From NCBI GenBank assembly GCA_002348535.1, contig DEBL01000378.1:1-26263 (forward strand): 26,263 nucleotides of DNA, read 5' to 3'. Under the pieces are notes generated by a model, which saw only the letters and a program-made list of their open reading frames with translations, was not told the DNA's origin and did no database searches. Below are positions 23,649 through 26,263 of the stretch, piece by piece. The translations under genes were made by a program, and so were the position numbers. The DNA comes from Deltaproteobacteria bacterium UBA2957 (GTDB taxonomy: Bacteria; Myxococcota_A; UBA796). Each line of letters opens with the position of its first letter. Position 1 is the first letter of the stretch.

Positions 23649-25766
23649 TCATGCTCCTTGTCGATTCGAAGGCTCTCTCATCAGCAGAGGGAACCATAAT
23701 GAAAACGTACTTCCTTTGTCAGGCTTGGATACCACGTCCACCCGGCCATTGTGAGCCGATACGATATAGAAAGTAATCGCTAAGCCGATTCCTGTGCCTT
23801 TTCGTCGACGCACCGAAGCATCTCCGCCGCGAAAGAATGGCTCAAAAATTTGCTCTAAATCCGACTCGGGAATGCCGATTCCCTCGTCAACGACATCGAT
23901 CTGGACCCCGGAGTTGCGGCGTTTCACCTTGATGCGAACGGGCGTCCCGGGATCCGAGTATTTTGCAGCATTGCTGGTGAGATTGATCACGCACTGTGCG
24001 ATCGCGTCGGGGTCATGGGCCACCGGAGGGAGGTGCGGTTCGATCGAAAGGTAGACATCACGATCCACCAATTCAGCAGAACCCTCAACAACGTCAATGG
24101 CCGATCGGACAGACTCACCGATGTCGCCCGGAATCAGTGCGTAGGTCTTCGCTCCACGCTCTATCGCCGAGAAATCGAGCACATTGTCCACCAATCGGCT
24201 GAGCCGCTCTGACTCCCGCACAATCGCTCGGTAATCCCGCTGCTGTTCTTCTTCCGTATCGCTCAACCCGAGCATCAAGCTCTCGGCTTTTAGGCGAATC
24301 TGGGTAATGGGCGACCGAAGTTCATGCGAGACATTCGCGGCGAAGTCTGCCTTGACTCGCGCGCCCTCCAGTTCCGTGCTCACAAACCGTGCCGTCGAGA
24401 GGGCGCCGACACCAATGAGGGTCACGGCAAGGAAAATGATGCCGATTCGGCGACTGCGCTGGGACTCAAGATCGGCGGCAAGGGCGACAGCATCCCGCGG
24501 CACAACCACCATGGACCACCCGACCAACCAAGGCACAAGAGATCGACGCACTAAGATTTCGTCCGGCATTCGGTCATTGGGCCCAACCAACATTCCGCGA
24601 ACCGCAGACCCCGGCGCTCCGATGTCGTCGGCGAGGGCGCGAGCATCCTCAAGAAGAGTGATGCGATCGAGTGCGAAGGCGTACAAGTTCTCGTCCCACC
24701 ACGTGAGCGCCCACAAGCCGCGCTCCCCCTGAACCCACCGAATCTTGCCTTTGTCCACCCGCAGAGTTCCTTGTCCAACCAGAACGCTGTCGAGTTCAGG
24801 CAACAGGGCTTCGGTCCAGAACTGCATGCGCATGCGATCATCGATTCGAGCCCGGGTCGATGCAGCCCACTCCGCATCCGCGAACGGCTCTAAACGTGAC
24901 AAAGCCCTCCGTGCCACTGCACCTTCTCCACCTTCGCCAATGGCCCATCGCTGGTCCATGAGCCGATCGATCAGCGCCCGGAGATCTTCGGCGCCTCGAA
25001 GCGGCTCCCTGCCGATCCGCTCCTCGGCCTGCAACAACTCGATCAGGTCTTCCATCCGGAAGCCCCACGGGTCACGGATGTCTCCGTACAGCTGCTGAAT
25101 GTCATCGAGAACCGCACGGGCGTCCGCACGGCGCCCCGAATTCAGCATCACACGGCCGCGATCGAAGCGCATCCGGGCCTTGACTTGATCCGAGTTCACA
25201 GTACGGCTTGCCCGAGAATACAGCGACGACACGACTCCGCTTTCTTCTCCACGCCGCTCCGCAGCAATCGCGGTGCGAACATCGGCGTCAAACAGGTACT
25301 CGACTGGTTCGAACCGGCTGGTTGGACCCCGATAAAACGGTGCCACCACATCAAGATTCCTGTCCAGCTTCAGTGATATCAACAAGTTTGGATGCAGCTC
25401 ACTGGCCGCTTCAAGCGGGCTTCGACCGGCTTCAAGTCGGTCAATCACCGATGCCTCGAAATAGCCAAACGCTCGCTCTGCCTGCGCAACATAGGAACCT
25501 GCGACCCCGTCGGCCTGCTTCTGGATGTCGTTCATGGCCGAGAGTTCCTCACTCTGAATCGAAACGATTCCGAAATAGGCGAGCAACATTGACGGCAGCA
25601 AAATCATGACCGAGCCCGTGACGATGATTCGCATCGATCGTCTGAGCCGAAGGGCACTCTCGAGGGCCCGAACTGGGCTGGACTGATTGCGGAAGAACCA
25701 GCGAAGAATTCGCAAGAATGCTGACTGTTCTGAGCTTGGGCGATTGACGGCCATGGTCTGCATCAT
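23649..25766 (-). CDS. Membrane sensor histidine kinase with a large extracytoplasmic domain
   Basis: 705 residues. A cytoplasmic N-tail is followed by TM1 (about 46-68), an extracytoplasmic sensor of about 370 residues and TM2 (about 440-462). The kinase core carries the H-box FAANVSHELRSPITQI (His481), N-box INLTSNAAKYS, DEGIGIP, FEPFFR and GTGIGLAI, all complete. There is no HAMP domain of normal length between TM2 and the H-box; only about 15 residues separate them. The sensor contains helical TPR-like sequence (RFDRGRVMLNSGRRADARAV) and a second alpha/beta part (about 320-430) with a possible PAS-like fold; neither gives a ligand. ATG codons at 25766, 25763 and 25754 are all possible starts, and none has a Shine-Dalgarno. 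The response regulator follows at 1 nt. Confidence 0.94.
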   Translation of the reverse strand: MMQTMAVNRPSSEQSAFLRILRWFFRNQSSPVRALESALRLRRSMRIIVTGSVMILLPSMLLAYFGIVSIQSEELSAMNDIQKQADGVAGSYVAQAERAFGYFEASVIDRLEAGRSPLEAASELHPNLLISLKLDRNLDVVAPFYRGPTSRFEPVEYLFDADVRTAIAAERRGEESGVVSSLYSRASRTVNSDQVKARMRFDRGRVMLNSGRRADARAVLDDIQQLYGDIRDPWGFRMEDLIELLQAEERIGREPLRGAEDLRALIDRLMDQRWAIGEGGEGAVARRALSRLEPFADAEWAASTRARIDDRMRMQFWTEALLPELDSVLVGQGTLRVDKGKIRWVQGERGLWALTWWDENLYAFALDRITLLEDARALADDIGAPGSAVRGMLVGPNDRMPDEILVRRSLVPWLVGWSMVVVPRDAVALAADLESQRSRRIGIIFLAVTLIGVGALSTARFVSTELEGARVKADFAANVSHELRSPITQIRLKAESLMLGLSDTEEEQQRDYRAIVRESERLSRLVDNVLDFSAIERGAKTYALIPGDIGESVRSAIDVVEGSAELVDRDVYLSIEPHLPPVAHDPDAIAQCVINLTSNAAKYSDPGTPVRIKVKRRNSGVQIDVVDEGIGIPESDLEQIFEPFFRGGDASVRRRKGTGIGLAITFYIVSAHNGRVDVVSKPDKGSTFSLWFPLLMREPSNRQGA

Positions 25767-25771
25767 AAATC
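25744..25771 (+). promoter_or_regulatory. Possible promoter of the oxidoreductase gene, inside the kinase 5' end
   Basis: TTGACG (25744-25749, 5/6 of the -35 box) and TAAATC (25766-25771, 3/6 of the -10 box) are 16 bp apart. A transcript would start at about the ATG at 25778 and so be leaderless. This agrees with the lack of a Shine-Dalgarno there, but the -10 match is weak. Confidence 0.25.
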
Positions 25772-25777
25772 GTTCGC

Positions 25778-26263
25778 ATGAAAGCAGTCCGAATCGATCA
25801 GCACGGTGGCCCTGAAGTTCTTCGAATCGTGGATGTACCTGACCCCGTACCGAAAGCCGACGAGGTGCTGGTTCACGTCACCCATGTGGGCCTAAATCAC
25901 CTCGATGTTTGGGTCCGACGAGGCGTGGATTCACACCACTTTCCGCTGCCCTTAATTCCGGGATCGGACATTGCAGGGATCCGAGATGATACCGGCGAGC
26001 GAGTGGTGCTGCACCCCGGTTTTGGGTGTGAGGCATGCCCAACATGCGCCAACGGTCGCCATGATCTGTGCCGGCGCTACGCCATCCGAGGGGAAACCGT
26101 CAACGGGGGGATGCGCGAGCGGTTGGTGGTGCCAACATCTCACCTGCTGCCCTGTCCCCTCGATCCCGCTGAGGCCGCCTCCCTCCCCCTCAGCCTCCTC
26201 ACCGCATGGCACATGCTCGTGGGGCGAGCAAACATCCAGTCTGGACAAACCGTACTCGTGCAA
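25778..26263 (+). CDS. Zinc-lobe alcohol dehydrogenase/quinone oxidoreductase-like protein, N-terminal part
   Basis: 162 codons open to the window edge; no stop is reached. The product belongs to the medium-chain dehydrogenase/reductase superfamily, NAD(P)H-dependent enzymes that act on alcohols, aldehydes or quinones. The GroES-like domain starts MKAVRIDQHGGPEVLRI. The structural zinc lobe is complete: Cys84, Cys87, Cys90, Cys98 (C-x2-C-x2-C-x7-C). The catalytic zinc ligands are absent: the usual CGxCGTD position reads GLNHLDVWVR and the GHE position reads PGSDIAG. This is the QOR-like subgroup that keeps only the structural zinc. The cofactor-binding half starts near the end (SGQTVLVQ). The start codon is only 11 bp from that of the divergent histidine kinase, with no Shine-Dalgarno. 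Substrate unknown. Confidence 0.9.
   Translation, partial: MKAVRIDQHGGPEVLRIVDVPDPVPKADEVLVHVTHVGLNHLDVWVRRGVDSHHFPLPLIPGSDIAGIRDDTGERVVLHPGFGCEACPTCANGRHDLCRRYAIRGETVNGGMRERLVVPTSHLLPCPLDPAEAASLPLSLLTAWHMLVGRANIQSGQTVLVQ

Overview
The window is a gene-dense stretch of a bacterial chromosome: 21 protein genes (19 complete; groES enters at the left edge and an alcohol-dehydrogenase-like gene leaves at the right), with no tRNA, rRNA, CRISPR array, insertion sequence or other mobile element visible. The organism is most likely a member of the Myxococcota or a close relative (the former Deltaproteobacteria). The best evidence is a secreted HEXXH protease ending in a MYXO-CTERM-type sorting tail (Cys-Thr-Cys, hydrophobic helix, Arg cluster). 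A kinase-like membrane protein with a small Cys-containing exported domain, and a taste for TPR proteins and GTG starts, fit the same picture. The genus cannot be given from the sequence alone.

Layout. (1) 1-1787, + strand: groES tail and groEL, closed by a strong terminator at 1811-1840 that also serves the facing operon. (2) 8077 down to 1864, - strand: a tightly packed run gatB - membrane pseudokinase - inositol-monophosphatase-like gene - lidless DnaK paralogue - short J-domain protein. (3) 8140-9411, +: hisS, divergent from gatB. (4) 13241 down to 9412, -: export operon of a MYXO-CTERM metalloprotease, a periplasmic TPR protein and a small outer-membrane-barrel-like protein. (5) 13324-14871, +: lipoprotein joining a degenerate phosphoesterase domain to a four-haem cytochrome. 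(6) 16887-14872, -: TPR protein with two ClpX-type zinc fingers. (7) 16970-19618, +: membrane protein fused to a spermidine-synthase-like domain. (8) 20146-19622, -: DOMON-like protein. (9) 20181-22158, +: aspartate kinase and phosphatidylserine synthase. (10) 25766 down to 22145, -: histidine kinase, OmpR-type regulator and an exported TPR/jelly-roll protein. (11) 25778 to the end, +: zinc-lobe quinone-oxidoreductase-like gene.

Organisation. Convergent ends are extremely close (0, 0, 3 and -14 bp apart at four junctions), and only the groEL junction has a recognisable hairpin terminator. Divergent starts are also close (34 bp for DOMON/ask, 11 bp for the histidine kinase and oxidoreductase). 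Of the 20 genes whose start lies in the window, I assign 12 ATG, 7 GTG and 1 TTG starts, several of them decided by Shine-Dalgarno spacing.

The most unusual content is the gatB-pseudokinase-IMPase-DnaK-J run. A kinase fold lacking its whole N-lobe and its catalytic Lys and DFG motif is anchored in the membrane and co-encoded with an Hsp70 that has lost its lid and gained an acidic tail. Next are the TPR/tandem ClpX-finger protein, the cytochrome fusion, and an aspartate kinase with an eroded ACT region. All functional links between these genes are inference from gene order.
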